Source: Novipirellula caenicola (GTDB lineage Bacteria; Planctomycetota; Planctomycetia; Pirellulales; Pirellulaceae). From it: DNA of 64,000 nucleotides. The notes under the pieces are model-generated. The model saw only the letters and a list, made by a program, of their open reading frames with translations, searched no databases and was not told where the DNA came from. Of the stretch, positions 51,261 to 60,259 are shown piece by piece. Position numbers and translations under genes: made by a program. The stretch is taken from NCBI RefSeq assembly GCF_039545035.1, contig NZ_BAABRO010000015.1:102049-166048 (forward strand), read 5' to 3'. Numbering within the stretch: position 1 is the first letter of the stretch; each line of letters opens with the position of its first letter.

Positions 51261-53273
51261 CTACGACAGTAACTCGGCGGCCAACTCTTGCTTGCACGCG
51301 CCGATGACTTGACCAATCAATTGGTCGGCTTGTTCGCCACTGAGCGTGCCGTCGTGCAGTTGCAAGGACACCGACATCAAGACGCGTTTGCGATCCTTGC
51401 CGTCTTTGGCCGGGTCACGGTACGTTTCACAGTAGCGAACCCCCGCAAGCTCTTCGCCTACCGCCGCCCGCACGACGCGTTCCAGCTCACTCCAGCGGAC
51501 CGACTCGGCAACGACAAAGTTCAAGTCGCGTTCGACCGAGGGGAACATGCTGACGCTCTGCTGTTGCGGCACAAGCGATGCCGCCTCCAGCAGAGTCGGT
51601 AGCGAGAACTCGGCGGCAACGACCGGGACAGGCAACTTCCACGATTTCAACACTTTCGGGTCGACGATGCCGAGGTAGCCCACCATTCGCTCGCCACAGC
51701 TGACTTCGACCACGGCGCCCTTGGCAAACCCACTCCGCTCGATCGCCTTCACCTGGACAGGATCGACGACGCCCATGCGTTGGCAAAGCGTTTCGATCGC
51801 TCCCTTCATTTCCAAGTAGTCGCAACCCGAAACCATCGCCAACGAGTATTGTTCGCTCGGCAACGCTTCGTTGCTCTGTTGTGGCAAGTAAATGTGAGCG
51901 ATCTCGAAAAGATCGGCATGAATGCTGGCCGAAGCCCAGTTGTTCGCACGTCCTTCCAACAGGCTTGGGATCAAGGACCGACGCAGCGTACGAGCTCCTT
52001 TGAGCATCGCGGTTTCGGTTTTCAGCGCTGGCAAATCGGTCCACGGGCTGAGCGATTCGTCAAGCTTGTTCGTGACAACGCTTGGCGTCATCGCTTCGGA
52101 GAATCCTGCACTGGTCATCACCGATCGAACGCGTTCCATCGCGACATCAAAGTCACGTTTGCTGCTCGGCGCGACGGCAATCGGAGCATCCTCGGGAATG
52201 TTTTCGTAACCATGAATCCGTGCGACTTCTTCGATCAAATCGGCCTCGCGTCCCAAGTCGTGTCGCCACGACGGTGGTACATACGTGTCGCTGCCACTTT
52301 CGGATTCACAGCCGAGCTTGACCAAGATTCGCTCGATCTCTTCACGCTCGATTTTGATCCCCAGCACACGTTCGACCTGGCTCAGCCGCAGCGTGACGGG
52401 CGGGTTCGGTGTGATTTCGGGCGCCGTGTCGATCACGCCTGCGGCCAATTGGCCGCCCGCAGTTTCCAGGATCAATTGGCAAACTCGGCGGCTCGCCCAA
52501 TCGACGCCGACGGGATCGACGCGTCGTTCGAATCGGTAGGACGACGGGCTTTGCAGTTTCAATTTGCGAGCCGCACGACGCACCATCAGCGGGGTAAAGA
52601 TAGCCGCTTCGATCACCAGATCGGTGGTCATGTCGTCGACTTCGGAAACGGCACCTCCCATCACGCCCGCGACCGCTTGAGCTTCCTTGGCGTCCGCGAT
52701 CACGCACATCGCTTCGTCGAGTTCGTAGTTGCGATGGTCAATCGCCTCGATTGTCTCTTTTTCTTCGGCTCGGCGGACAATCACTTTTTGCTCCGCGATT
52801 TTGGCGTAATCGAACGCATGCAGCGGCTGGCCACATTCCATCATCACGTAGTTCGTGGCGTCGACGACGTTGTTGACCACACCGATGCCGACCGCTTTGA
52901 GTGCCGTGGCCATCCACTCGGGGCTCGGGCCGACTTTGATCCCTTGGATCACGCGGGCGGTGTAGCGAGGGCAAGCCTCGGTGTAGCGGTTTTCGACGCT
53001 CAGCAGCGATTCGATTTTCGGGCCTGCTTCGCTGAGTTCGATTTCGGGCGTTTTGACGCTCAAGTCGTACAAAACGCCGATTTCGCGAGCCACGCCGAGG
53101 TGACCGAGACAATCGCCGCGGTTGCTGGTCACTTCCAGATCGATCACGACATCGCCATCGACCGTGGTGGTTTCTTCGTGGTTCAGCCCTGACAAACTCA
53201 GGCGGAGAGCCAATTCTTCGTGGCTCATCGGCAGATCGAGGTAGCGAGAGAGCCAATTCCAAGAAACGAGCAT
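51261..53273 (-). CDS. pheT: Phenylalanyl-tRNA synthetase beta chain, short form
   Basis: The beta subunit of the alpha2-beta2 enzyme that charges tRNA-Phe and edits mischarged Tyr (670 residues). It starts MLVSWNWLSRYLDLPMSHEELALRLSLSGL. It then goes almost directly to the B3/4 editing and B5 regions (IDLEVTSNRGDCLGHLGVAREIG, APEITPNPPVTLRLSQVERVLG), and ends with the ferredoxin-fold anticodon-binding domain (FPSVERDLNFVVAESVRWSELERVV). The N-terminal EMAPII/OB-like tRNA-binding domain of the ~800-residue E. coli type is absent. pheS, usually next to it, is not in the window. Confidence 0.95.
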   Translation of the reverse strand: MLVSWNWLSRYLDLPMSHEELALRLSLSGLNHEETTTVDGDVVIDLEVTSNRGDCLGHLGVAREIGVLYDLSVKTPEIELSEAGPKIESLLSVENRYTEACPRYTARVIQGIKVGPSPEWMATALKAVGIGVVNNVVDATNYVMMECGQPLHAFDYAKIAEQKVIVRRAEEKETIEAIDHRNYELDEAMCVIADAKEAQAVAGVMGGAVSEVDDMTTDLVIEAAIFTPLMVRRAARKLKLQSPSSYRFERRVDPVGVDWASRRVCQLILETAGGQLAAGVIDTAPEITPNPPVTLRLSQVERVLGIKIEREEIERILVKLGCESESGSDTYVPPSWRHDLGREADLIEEVARIHGYENIPEDAPIAVAPSSKRDFDVAMERVRSVMTSAGFSEAMTPSVVTNKLDESLSPWTDLPALKTETAMLKGARTLRRSLIPSLLEGRANNWASASIHADLFEIAHIYLPQQSNEALPSEQYSLAMVSGCDYLEMKGAIETLCQRMGVVDPVQVKAIERSGFAKGAVVEVSCGERMVGYLGIVDPKVLKSWKLPVPVVAAEFSLPTLLEAASLVPQQQSVSMFPSVERDLNFVVAESVRWSELERVVRAAVGEELAGVRYCETYRDPAKDGKDRKRVLMSVSLQLHDGTLSGEQADQLIGQVIGACKQELAAELLS

Positions 53274-53546
53274 CGTGGCAGCTGTGGGGTAACAGGGGAA
53301 ATGGGAGCGAACGAGACAGGCAATAGATTATCCAATGGGACGATTTCGCAAAACCGAGCGTCTGGTTTTCCTGGATTGGCGTCGGTCCGATTGAGGCGCA
53401 TTTCAGAATTTGGCTTCCGGCTCAATCCGGGCTAGCGAGAGCGAGCGGATTGGATTAGCATCTTCAGAACGTTGATTCAAACGTCCCAAAAACGAAGAGA
53501 AAGACGATAGTCTTCCCCGCGTTTGAGGGGTGTTTCTGACGAATCA

Positions 53547-53621
53547 CGGGCCGTAGCGAAGCCTGGATATCGCGCCACACTGGGGGTGTGGAGATCGCTG
53601 GTTCAAATCCAGTCGGCCCGA
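53547..53621 (+). tRNA. tRNA-Pro (anticodon GGG)
   Basis: A 75-nt cloverleaf: acceptor CGGGCCG/CGGCCCG (7 perfect pairs, discriminator A); D arm GCGA/TCGC; anticodon stem CCACA/TGTGG with loop CTGGGGG (anticodon GGG at loop positions 3-5); and T arm GCTGG-TTCAAAT-CCAGT. The 3' CCA is not encoded and must be added by enzyme. A terminator hairpin follows at once. Confidence 0.95.
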
Positions 53622-53632
53622 CTTTTATCGAA

Positions 53633-53673
53633 AAACAGCTTGTCGCACTCGTTTGCGGCGAGCTGTTTTTTTT
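53633..53673 (+). terminator. Rho-independent terminator of the tRNA-Pro transcript
   Basis: AAACAGCT (53633-53640) pairs with AGCTGTTT (53661-53668), with further pairing of TGTCGC/GCGGCG inside, followed by a run of T residues to 53673. Confidence 0.85.
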
Positions 53674-54016
53674 CGGATCTTCCCAAAGTGTCTGCGACTC
53701 TTTCGCGACTTTTCTTGACGCTTCGATATCAACATCGCAAATTAACCGCCAACCATGTCCGCGTCGCAGTAACCTCTTTTTCGTAAAGGGTTTACGTGTT
53801 TGCTTTCCCGCCGCCGTCGCGTGGGCGACGACAAAGCTCTGCCGTGTGTCCTGCCAATCGCGACCTCGTTGATTCTCGGGTTCTCCTGTGACAAACGAGC
53901 AGTGGACGAGAGACTCGAGCTGGTCATTTGCGACAATTTTGAAAAAAGTCGGTCATGAATTCGACCATTCGGATAAGTAAGAGTGTGAGGCTTTTACTTT
54001 TCAATGGAGATCAAGT
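53674..54016. other. Intergenic region (343 bp) before the ECF sigma gene
   Basis: No gene is supported. The promoter of the sigma/anti-sigma operon must lie here. ECF factors often autoregulate, but no -35/-10 pair could be assigned with confidence. The sequence just before the sigma start includes GGAGATCAA, its ribosome-binding site. Confidence 0.5.
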
Positions 54017-54538
54017 GTGGACGAAACAGCCCGACAAGCCGCCCGGCAATGGACGCTGGCTCAGCCCGCGGTATCGGCATTCGTGACGTCCATGGTTCGC
54101 GATTTTCGTGATCGTGATGATGTGCTTCAGGACATCGCCGTGGCCGTCATCGAATCCTATGCGTCTTACGATCCTGCCCACCCGTTCGTCGCTTGGGCGA
54201 TTGGCGTCGCCCGCAATCAGGTGGGGATTTATCTGCGAAGTCGGCGGCGAGATCGGTTAGTTTTTGACGATGATACCGCTGCTTGTCTTGCCGTGGCGAT
54301 TGATGAAGTCGCGAAAGAGAAATCACTGCAACTTGACTTCTTGCAGGATTGTCTCGGTGGACTCGAGGGGCGAGCCCAACGTTTGTTCGAGTTGCGATAC
54401 CAGAGAGACATGAAACCGGCTGCGATCGCAGATCGCGTTGGCATGACCGCCAACTCGGTCGCCAAGGCATTGCAACGAGTTCGCGACCAACTAAGAGAGT
54501 GTGTCCAGCGAAAAAGCTTGGAGGCTGGCGTTCAATGA
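54017..54538 (+). CDS. ECF sigma factor, Rhodopirellula/Verrucomicrobium type
   Basis: A 173-residue extracytoplasmic-function sigma factor that redirects RNA polymerase. It starts at GTG 54017 behind GGAG. Region 2 includes FRDRDDVLQDIAVAVIESYASYDPAHPFVAWAIGVARNQVGIYLRSRRRDR. Region 4 includes LFELRYQRDMKPAAIADRVGMTANSVAKALQRVRDQLREC, a helix-turn-helix for the -35 element. Its stop overlaps the next start by ATGA, so it is translated together with its likely regulator. Target genes may include the two secreted proteins downstream (inference). Confidence 0.95.
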   Translation: MDETARQAARQWTLAQPAVSAFVTSMVRDFRDRDDVLQDIAVAVIESYASYDPAHPFVAWAIGVARNQVGIYLRSRRRDRLVFDDDTAACLAVAIDEVAKEKSLQLDFLQDCLGGLEGRAQRLFELRYQRDMKPAAIADRVGMTANSVAKALQRVRDQLRECVQRKSLEAGVQ

Positions 54539-55554
54539 ACTCGGACATGCGAGATTTGATTGACGGATACCTCGACGATTTGCTGTCCCAGCAGCAACTG
54601 CAGCAACTGAGCCAGTGGATCCAATCGGATCCGCTGCATGCCCGACAGTTTGCCTCGGAATTGATGCTGCATGACCGGCTGCGTAATGAATGGATGACGC
54701 AGACCGAATTGGCGGCTTTGGATCAATGTGAACCACAAGTGCAGTTGCAGACAAACGCCTCTGCAGACCAATGGTGGAAACGTGCCCCGATTGCATTGGC
54801 GACGACCGCGTGCGTAGTGTTGCTCGGCACCTTTTTGTTTTGGCACTCCTGGAGTGCTCCCACTGCATCCGCGGCGGGATTGGAGCTGGACCGAATCATG
54901 AAAGCCAATGCTCGATCATTGGATCGCACGTTCGTGATTTCGGTCGAAGAGACTCGAAGGCCTCAAGGAGACCGGGAACGCAAGTCGCCCGAGCATCATC
55001 GTCCTCCCAAACCATCGCTCGATGGTGCGATCTTGGATTTGCGTGGGGCACACCAATTTGTGTTGAAGCGAAAAGTCGGGCAAGGAGAATTTTTTATCAC
55101 AGGAAGCAATGGGTTGACGAGCTGGGCCGTGCGGCCAGATGGACCGGTGCGGTTCAGTGATGATCGGACGCGATTCAATCGAGACCTACCCGGTCACGAG
55201 CATTCATTGCCGATCAATAATCTTCATGACGGACTTGATGCGTTGCACACCGCCTACGATTTGCACGTCATCCCCGTCGACGGAGAGTCTTTAACATCAG
55301 TCGACGAAGCGGACATTGCGCCCAACCGATTAATGGTAGCGGTTAAGAAACCAGGGTTTCTAGGGCCTGCCCGAGTCGAAATTCGTTACGTTGCAGCAAG
55401 CGGCCAGATTCGTCAGATGCGGTTCTTCGAGATGCCCTACGGACCCGATAACGTAACCTTAAGCATGACCTTGGTCGAAGAGCGAACGCTTGCACCTAAC
55501 TATTTTGATCACCAATCCCATCACGACCGTGAACGTGTCGTGGAATTCGAGTAA
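54535..55554 (+). CDS. Membrane-anchored regulator, likely anti-sigma factor (FecR-like planctomycete type)
   Basis: A 339-residue protein from ATG 54535 (MNSDMRDLIDGYLDDLLSQQQLQQLSQWIQSD). The N-terminal 60 residues resemble the sigma-binding head of planctomycete anti-sigma proteins (LMLHDRLRNEWM). One membrane span lies at about 82-102 (APIALATTACVVLLGTFLFW). The rest, from about 105 to 339, is predicted outside the cytoplasm and holds beta-rich sequence with no known domain. Coupled translation with the sigma gene supports the role. How the signal reaches it is unknown. Confidence 0.8.
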   Translation: MNSDMRDLIDGYLDDLLSQQQLQQLSQWIQSDPLHARQFASELMLHDRLRNEWMTQTELAALDQCEPQVQLQTNASADQWWKRAPIALATTACVVLLGTFLFWHSWSAPTASAAGLELDRIMKANARSLDRTFVISVEETRRPQGDRERKSPEHHRPPKPSLDGAILDLRGAHQFVLKRKVGQGEFFITGSNGLTSWAVRPDGPVRFSDDRTRFNRDLPGHEHSLPINNLHDGLDALHTAYDLHVIPVDGESLTSVDEADIAPNRLMVAVKKPGFLGPARVEIRYVAASGQIRQMRFFEMPYGPDNVTLSMTLVEERTLAPNYFDHQSHHDRERVVEFE

Positions 55555-55570
55555 TAGAGAGAAAGACAAT

Positions 55571-56305
55571 ATGAAACGACTCGTCTTTAGCATGGTCGGA
55601 ATCGTAGCACTCGTCTGCACCGTCCAACTAGCCCAATATGCTTGGGCTCAGCGTTCGTCGAATCCGACTTCCTCTCGAGGCAAAATTGGCAAACCTCAAT
55701 TGAGCGACACCGTCAAAGCGAACCTTTACGCCGACAATTGGTTTGTGATGTACATCAACGGCGAATTGGTCGCAGTCGATTCGATTAAATTCATGCCGCA
55801 CAACGTTGTCTCGGTCGATATTTTGCCGGCTTATCCCATGACGATTGCCGTGATGGCGAAGGACAATGCCGATGCCGAAACAGGCATGGAGTACGCCAAT
55901 ACCCAAATCGGGGACGCCGGTTTCATTCTGAAATTTGGCGATGGCACCGTCACCAATGCCGACTGGAAAGCGAAGGCGTTTTCACACGGACCGATTGATC
56001 GTGATACCAAAAACCCGCGAGTCGAAAACCTAGCGATGCCCGAGGATTGGTACGCGATCGACTTTGATGATCGCTCGTGGGGGAATGCAAAAGAGTATAC
56101 GCAGGAGCGAGTGGGGCCGAAGGAACCGTTCTTTGCCCATGATTTCGCAGGAGCGAGATTCATTTGGACTGACGATATCGAACTCGATAACACCGTCATC
56201 TTTCGCCATGTGGTCACCTCACCGCCCGATGGTAAATCTCGCCCCGATTTCTCGAATCTCAATGACCTCGTTCCCAGTGCTCCGCCTCGAAAACCGAAGC
56301 GATGA
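55571..56305 (+). CDS. Exported hypothetical protein in the sigma operon
   Basis: A 244-residue protein from ATG 55571 (GAGAGAAAG upstream) with a signal peptide (MKRLVFSMVGIVALVCTVQLAQYAWAQ). The mature part looks beta-rich and jelly-roll-like: LYADNWFVMYINGELVAVDSIKFMPHNVVSVDILPAYPMTIAVMAKDNA, then WYAIDFDDRSWGNAKEYT and ARFIWTDDIELDNTVIFRHVV. This recalls galactose-binding-like or beta-sandwich domains. No catalytic motif. It lies 16 bp after the regulator gene and 83 bp before a YHYH protein gene, so it belongs to the sigma operon. Confidence 0.75.
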   Translation: MKRLVFSMVGIVALVCTVQLAQYAWAQRSSNPTSSRGKIGKPQLSDTVKANLYADNWFVMYINGELVAVDSIKFMPHNVVSVDILPAYPMTIAVMAKDNADAETGMEYANTQIGDAGFILKFGDGTVTNADWKAKAFSHGPIDRDTKNPRVENLAMPEDWYAIDFDDRSWGNAKEYTQERVGPKEPFFAHDFAGARFIWTDDIELDNTVIFRHVVTSPPDGKSRPDFSNLNDLVPSAPPRKPKR

Positions 56306-56388
56306 CGTTGCCGTTGCTGAACGAGTACGATCGCTGAGTGCACGGGCCATTTCGAACCAAACGTTTTTCTCACCACAAAATCAATCGC

Positions 56389-58236
56389 ATGAACGTTCGC
56401 TACCTCGCTATCCTCGTTGCTGGCCTATTGCTGGGCATCGGCTCGGTGAATTTGTCGGCACACGAAGGGGGCCATCACGATGATTCACCCGTGTCCAGTG
56501 CGTCACGAACATGGTCAGTCGCGGCCGACGGCACTCACTTGCACGGAACCTTTGTCTGCGTCATCGATGGTGATGTCCAGATTCGCCGAGGGGATGGCAA
56601 GTTGACGAGGATCGCGATCAACCGCTTGGTCGCTTCGGATCAAGCTTGGATCGAAGCTCGGCAAGAAGAGATCCAACTTCTGAATCGGCACCGCGATATG
56701 CGACTTGTAATGCTGAATCAGCCGAGCGATACCGATCACCGAAACACGACCGATACCAAGTCAATGCCGGCCATTGGCGAGCACTTCAAGCCGTTTGAGC
56801 GGATGCTGCAGCTGCGTTGGGACGATGATTTTTTTTACGTTGGTTCCAATGGGCTGCCCGAACATCCGATGATGATCGGTATTCGCGCATGGCAACAGCA
56901 GGTTCCGATCCCACAGAAGTACCTTGGCGACAACGCTTGGCGAATTCCGCTGCACCCCGTGCCGGCGAAGAATCCGATGTCCACCAAGAATGACTTTTTG
57001 CGTGGTGCAATCGCGCTGGCAGTCAACGGGGTTCCTGTCTTTAATCCGCTGAACAATCGTGGCGACGACGCATTTTTGTTTGGCGAATTGGATCAGTACG
57101 GTGGTCATTGTGGTCGCGCGGACGATTACCACTACCACATCGCTCCGGTCCATCTCGAAGAAACAACCGGTGATGGCAATCCGATTGCCTATGCCTTGGA
57201 CGGCTATCCGATCTTTGGTTATCAAGACCAGAAAGCTGCGGATTTCGCGCCGCTCGACAGCCTGGGGGGACACAAAGATGCCTCCGGCAATTACCACTAT
57301 CACGCCCAGAAAACCTATCCCTATCTGAATGGCGGTTTCTATGGCGAAGTCACCAAACGAGACGGTCAAGTCGATCCGCAACCCCGGGCCGAACCGCTAC
57401 GCCCTGCGCTGCGACCCCTTCGCGATGCAAAGATCACGGGGTTCAATCGAACCGGCAACCAATTTCAACTTGTCTACGACGTTTCGGGACGCAAAGGCAG
57501 GATCGATTATGTCGTCAAGGAAAATGGCAGCGTCGATTTCACGTTTCAGGATCCCTCGGGAAATACGCGAACCGAGTCCTATCAAAGTCGCATGGGCAAG
57601 CCCTACCTGCCCCAGCGGGATGCATCGGAAACCGATGTCGATTTGAGCCATCACTCACCAAGTGGGATGCCCATGTTGACGGTCACCAGCCCAGCCTTTG
57701 TTGCCGGCTCTGAAATGCCCATCGAGTTCACCGGAGACGGAGTGGGGCAATCGCCTCCGCTGGCATGGACAAAGGGGCCGGAGGGGACGCAGTGCTATGC
57801 GCTCAACCTGTGGCATACGCCCGGCCCCGGCGACATTAAATCATATTGGTTGCTTTACGACATCCCAGCCGATGTCACCCGTTTGCCAGCGAATGCACGC
57901 GGGATTGGGACCGCAGGCTACAACGACAAAGGGCACGCGACCTATGACCCGATGCGATCAAAAGGACCCGGTGTTAAGGAATACCATATCACGGTCTACG
58001 CGTTGTCCGAAAATCCCGACTTTGCATCGACCAAAGTCACGCGTGACGAGCTGCTGAAAAGCATCGCCGACATCACCTTGGCCCAAGGTACGCTGGACTA
58101 TCAATACACGCGGACGCGAACCAGATCATGGATGATGATTGCTGGATTGATCCTGGCCGGCATCGTCGCGATTGCAATGTGGTTTCGCAAACGAAGGCCA
58201 ACACCCAGCGTTGGTTTGCCACTAGTTCAAACATGA
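56389..58236 (+). CDS. Exported YHYH-domain / PEBP-like fusion protein
   Basis: A 615-residue protein from ATG 56389 (MNVRYLAILVAGLLLGIGSVNLSAHEGGHHDD, a signal peptide plus a His-rich start). Parts in order: an SHD1-like segment (HGTFVCVIDGDVQIRRGDGKLTRIAINRL, about 40-90); a YHYH domain with DDYHYHIAP (near 247) and GNYHYHAQKTYPY (near 302), which includes AYALDGYPIFGYQ; a short linker; a phosphatidylethanolamine-binding (YbhB/Raf-inhibitor-like) domain (about 427-570, with FTGDGVGQSPPLAWTKGPEG and LLYDIPADVTRLP). A single C-terminal membrane span (about 583-600) follows. YHYH proteins are exported and often metal- or copper-associated. It is probably anchored at its C-terminus. Role unknown. 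Confidence 0.88.
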   Translation: MNVRYLAILVAGLLLGIGSVNLSAHEGGHHDDSPVSSASRTWSVAADGTHLHGTFVCVIDGDVQIRRGDGKLTRIAINRLVASDQAWIEARQEEIQLLNRHRDMRLVMLNQPSDTDHRNTTDTKSMPAIGEHFKPFERMLQLRWDDDFFYVGSNGLPEHPMMIGIRAWQQQVPIPQKYLGDNAWRIPLHPVPAKNPMSTKNDFLRGAIALAVNGVPVFNPLNNRGDDAFLFGELDQYGGHCGRADDYHYHIAPVHLEETTGDGNPIAYALDGYPIFGYQDQKAADFAPLDSLGGHKDASGNYHYHAQKTYPYLNGGFYGEVTKRDGQVDPQPRAEPLRPALRPLRDAKITGFNRTGNQFQLVYDVSGRKGRIDYVVKENGSVDFTFQDPSGNTRTESYQSRMGKPYLPQRDASETDVDLSHHSPSGMPMLTVTSPAFVAGSEMPIEFTGDGVGQSPPLAWTKGPEGTQCYALNLWHTPGPGDIKSYWLLYDIPADVTRLPANARGIGTAGYNDKGHATYDPMRSKGPGVKEYHITVYALSENPDFASTKVTRDELLKSIADITLAQGTLDYQYTRTRTRSWMMIAGLILAGIVAIAMWFRKRRPTPSVGLPLVQT

Positions 58237-58268
58237 CGTCGGTACGGAGTCGGCTTTTTAACACTGAC

Positions 58269-59855
58269 TTAGTGTCCACTACCAATGCAGATGATTTCGC
58301 GGCTGGTGCGTTGGTACAGACGTCCGCCCGCGGCCGAGAAGGGACTCAAGGTCCACGTCTCGCCTGGCATTCCAAGATCGTTCACTGCCACCAAAGCGTT
58401 TTCGTCAAATTGCTCTGCCGTCGCATCGACAACGTAGACCGTCCCCAGCACGGTTGAAAAGTAAACGCGATCATTCACCACAATCGGTGTGGCGGCCGAG
58501 ATGTGACCAAACCCGTGATTCAGTCGGCGTTTATCGCCTTCGACCGTGAATCCAGAACCCGTCATGTCGCCGGATTTGAATTCACTCCACGAAAACTTCT
58601 TCTTGCCGTTCTCGATAACGACTTGCATCGGCACTTGCAGGTAGCTGACTTCCTCGGTCTCGATATCGATCCGCCCCAAAATGCCTGGCTGGCCGCCCAT
58701 GAAGAAGTAGTACTTGCCAACTCCGATGTTGGTGCGGTGCGTCAGCAGATGAGGTGATTTTAGTTCGGGCGCGTCTGCGGGCTCTAGGTAGCGGCCGACG
58801 TTTTCGTCGAACGCGATGAGGCTGCCGGTGCCGCGAATGCGGATTTGTTTCACGGTCTCGCCCGTTGCCAGATCGAGCACGAAGAAATCGTTGCGGTCGA
58901 AACAATAGGCGTACTTCTCGTCGATAAAGTCAGTCCCTTCAAACGACAATCCCTGTCGTTCCCAGACCAAGTCGTGTGCATCGTTCAGCCGAGACAGACT
59001 AACACCGTAGGGTTTTTCCGGAGGGCTGTGGCTGCCGCCTCGGGCGTGCAGCAACACGGTCTCGCCGTGCAGCAATCCGAGCGCACCTTTGCTGTGCACG
59101 CTGATGCCGTCCGGCATGATTGCGGTCGGCTGTCCGGTCAGCGCATCGAAGCATCGGATGTACATCCACGGCCAACCGGTTTTGCTGTTCTTGTCGTAAT
59201 CGGTCGCCGTTTGTTCGCGGCGCTGGGGATCGCTCGCGTCACGCATCATTGCGTAGTAAAGGTTGCCGCCGTGCAAAAACGGTTGAAATTGTTTCGCCGA
59301 ATGTTTGGTGCGAACTTCAAATTCCTTGCCCCACACGCGTTGGCCGTCCAGGGTATGGCACGCCATGAAGCCGCCCGCGTTGACGAACCAGACATGCTTG
59401 CCATCGGTCACCGGGGTTGGCGTGGTCGAATCGGTGAAGGTGCCGTTGACCTGGTTCGGCCGCTGGCCCGGCAAATCACAACTCCACAGGATCTTGCCCG
59501 TGTTCGCGTCGAGACAATAGCCGCGAGTTTCCGATACCCACGTTCCTTTGGGGCCGATGTCTTCTGCGGTCAGTTGACGGAAACAGGTCAGAAACAGCCG
59601 GTCACCCCAAACGGCGATGCCGCTGTGACCTGTTTCCGGCAAGGGCATTCTCCAGCGAATGTTTTTGCCCGTGGCGACGCTCCAGTCCGTCGGGTACTCG
59701 GTCTGCGAGCTCAGGTGATAGTTTCGCTGAGGCCCACGATGCTCTGGCCAATGATCTTGGCAGAACGCGGTGGAAGTCAGGGCGGCGAAGAGGCCGACAA
59801 GGGGCAATGTTGTCCGAGGGGTCACTTTCAAGTCTGCCTGTGATGTCGATGACAA
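58269..59855 (-). CDS. Exported PQQ-like beta-propeller protein
   Basis: A 528-residue protein. The first frame start is TTG 59855 (read MSSTSQADLKVTPR); a GTG at 59825 is another option, and no strong ribosome-binding site is seen. A signal-like segment LPLVGLFAALTSTAFCQ follows. The body has propeller-type repeats (TGKNIRWRMPLPETGHSGIAVWGDRLFLTC, LDANTGKILWSCDLPG, VTDGKHVWFVNAGGFMACHTLDGQRVW, DRVYFSTVLGTVYVVDATAEQ). Such proteins in planctomycetes are usually outside the cytoplasm and often non-enzymatic. It converges with the YHYH gene across 32 bp. Confidence 0.85.
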   Translation of the reverse strand: MSSTSQADLKVTPRTTLPLVGLFAALTSTAFCQDHWPEHRGPQRNYHLSSQTEYPTDWSVATGKNIRWRMPLPETGHSGIAVWGDRLFLTCFRQLTAEDIGPKGTWVSETRGYCLDANTGKILWSCDLPGQRPNQVNGTFTDSTTPTPVTDGKHVWFVNAGGFMACHTLDGQRVWGKEFEVRTKHSAKQFQPFLHGGNLYYAMMRDASDPQRREQTATDYDKNSKTGWPWMYIRCFDALTGQPTAIMPDGISVHSKGALGLLHGETVLLHARGGSHSPPEKPYGVSLSRLNDAHDLVWERQGLSFEGTDFIDEKYAYCFDRNDFFVLDLATGETVKQIRIRGTGSLIAFDENVGRYLEPADAPELKSPHLLTHRTNIGVGKYYFFMGGQPGILGRIDIETEEVSYLQVPMQVVIENGKKKFSWSEFKSGDMTGSGFTVEGDKRRLNHGFGHISAATPIVVNDRVYFSTVLGTVYVVDATAEQFDENALVAVNDLGMPGETWTLSPFSAAGGRLYQRTSREIICIGSGH

Positions 59856-60259
59856 AGGGGAGGGCCAGTTGTGCCGGTTGTGGTGTCATCCATCATAGTT
59901 GATGATCCGAAGACCGGGGCGAACACCGATACCGCCGCGATTGAAAGAGCGAAACGAAAGCAAGCCGCCGAACCGCACTAGGACGCAGGGCATCTCGTAT
60001 CGCGCGGAGGTGCTTGCGGCCACTGGTTTTTATAGCGGAGCGGCGTGGATTCCCCCCCGGTCAAAATCGAACGTTTTACTCGCCGAAGCGGGCGGGAAAA
60101 ACGCCGCGATCGCTACCCAGAGTCGATGGCATTGAATGCATCGACGGGGGGAAGGACAACTCCACGATTTTCGCCAAGGTCGTTCGGGATCGTCATGTCA
60201 ATCCCCGCTGACTTGCAGAGCGAAGTGAACTCCAATGATCCCTTCGTCCTTGAATTGCG
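59856..60259. other. Intergenic region (404 bp), no gene supported
   Basis: It separates the PQQ gene (leftward) and the MFS gene (rightward) and so carries both promoters. A frame at 59899-60135 is Arg/Lys-rich with no support. A short stretch GGTCAAAATCGAAC is also found at about 32917, upstream of recJ, and may be a fragment of a dispersed repeat. Confidence 0.45.

Noticed and set aside
53523..53872. Open frames over the tRNA-Pro region
   Set aside because: They cover a complete tRNA cloverleaf and its terminator and have no protein features.
59899..60135. 78-codon frame before the MFS gene
   Set aside because: Arg/Lys-rich composition, no ribosome-binding site and no domain.
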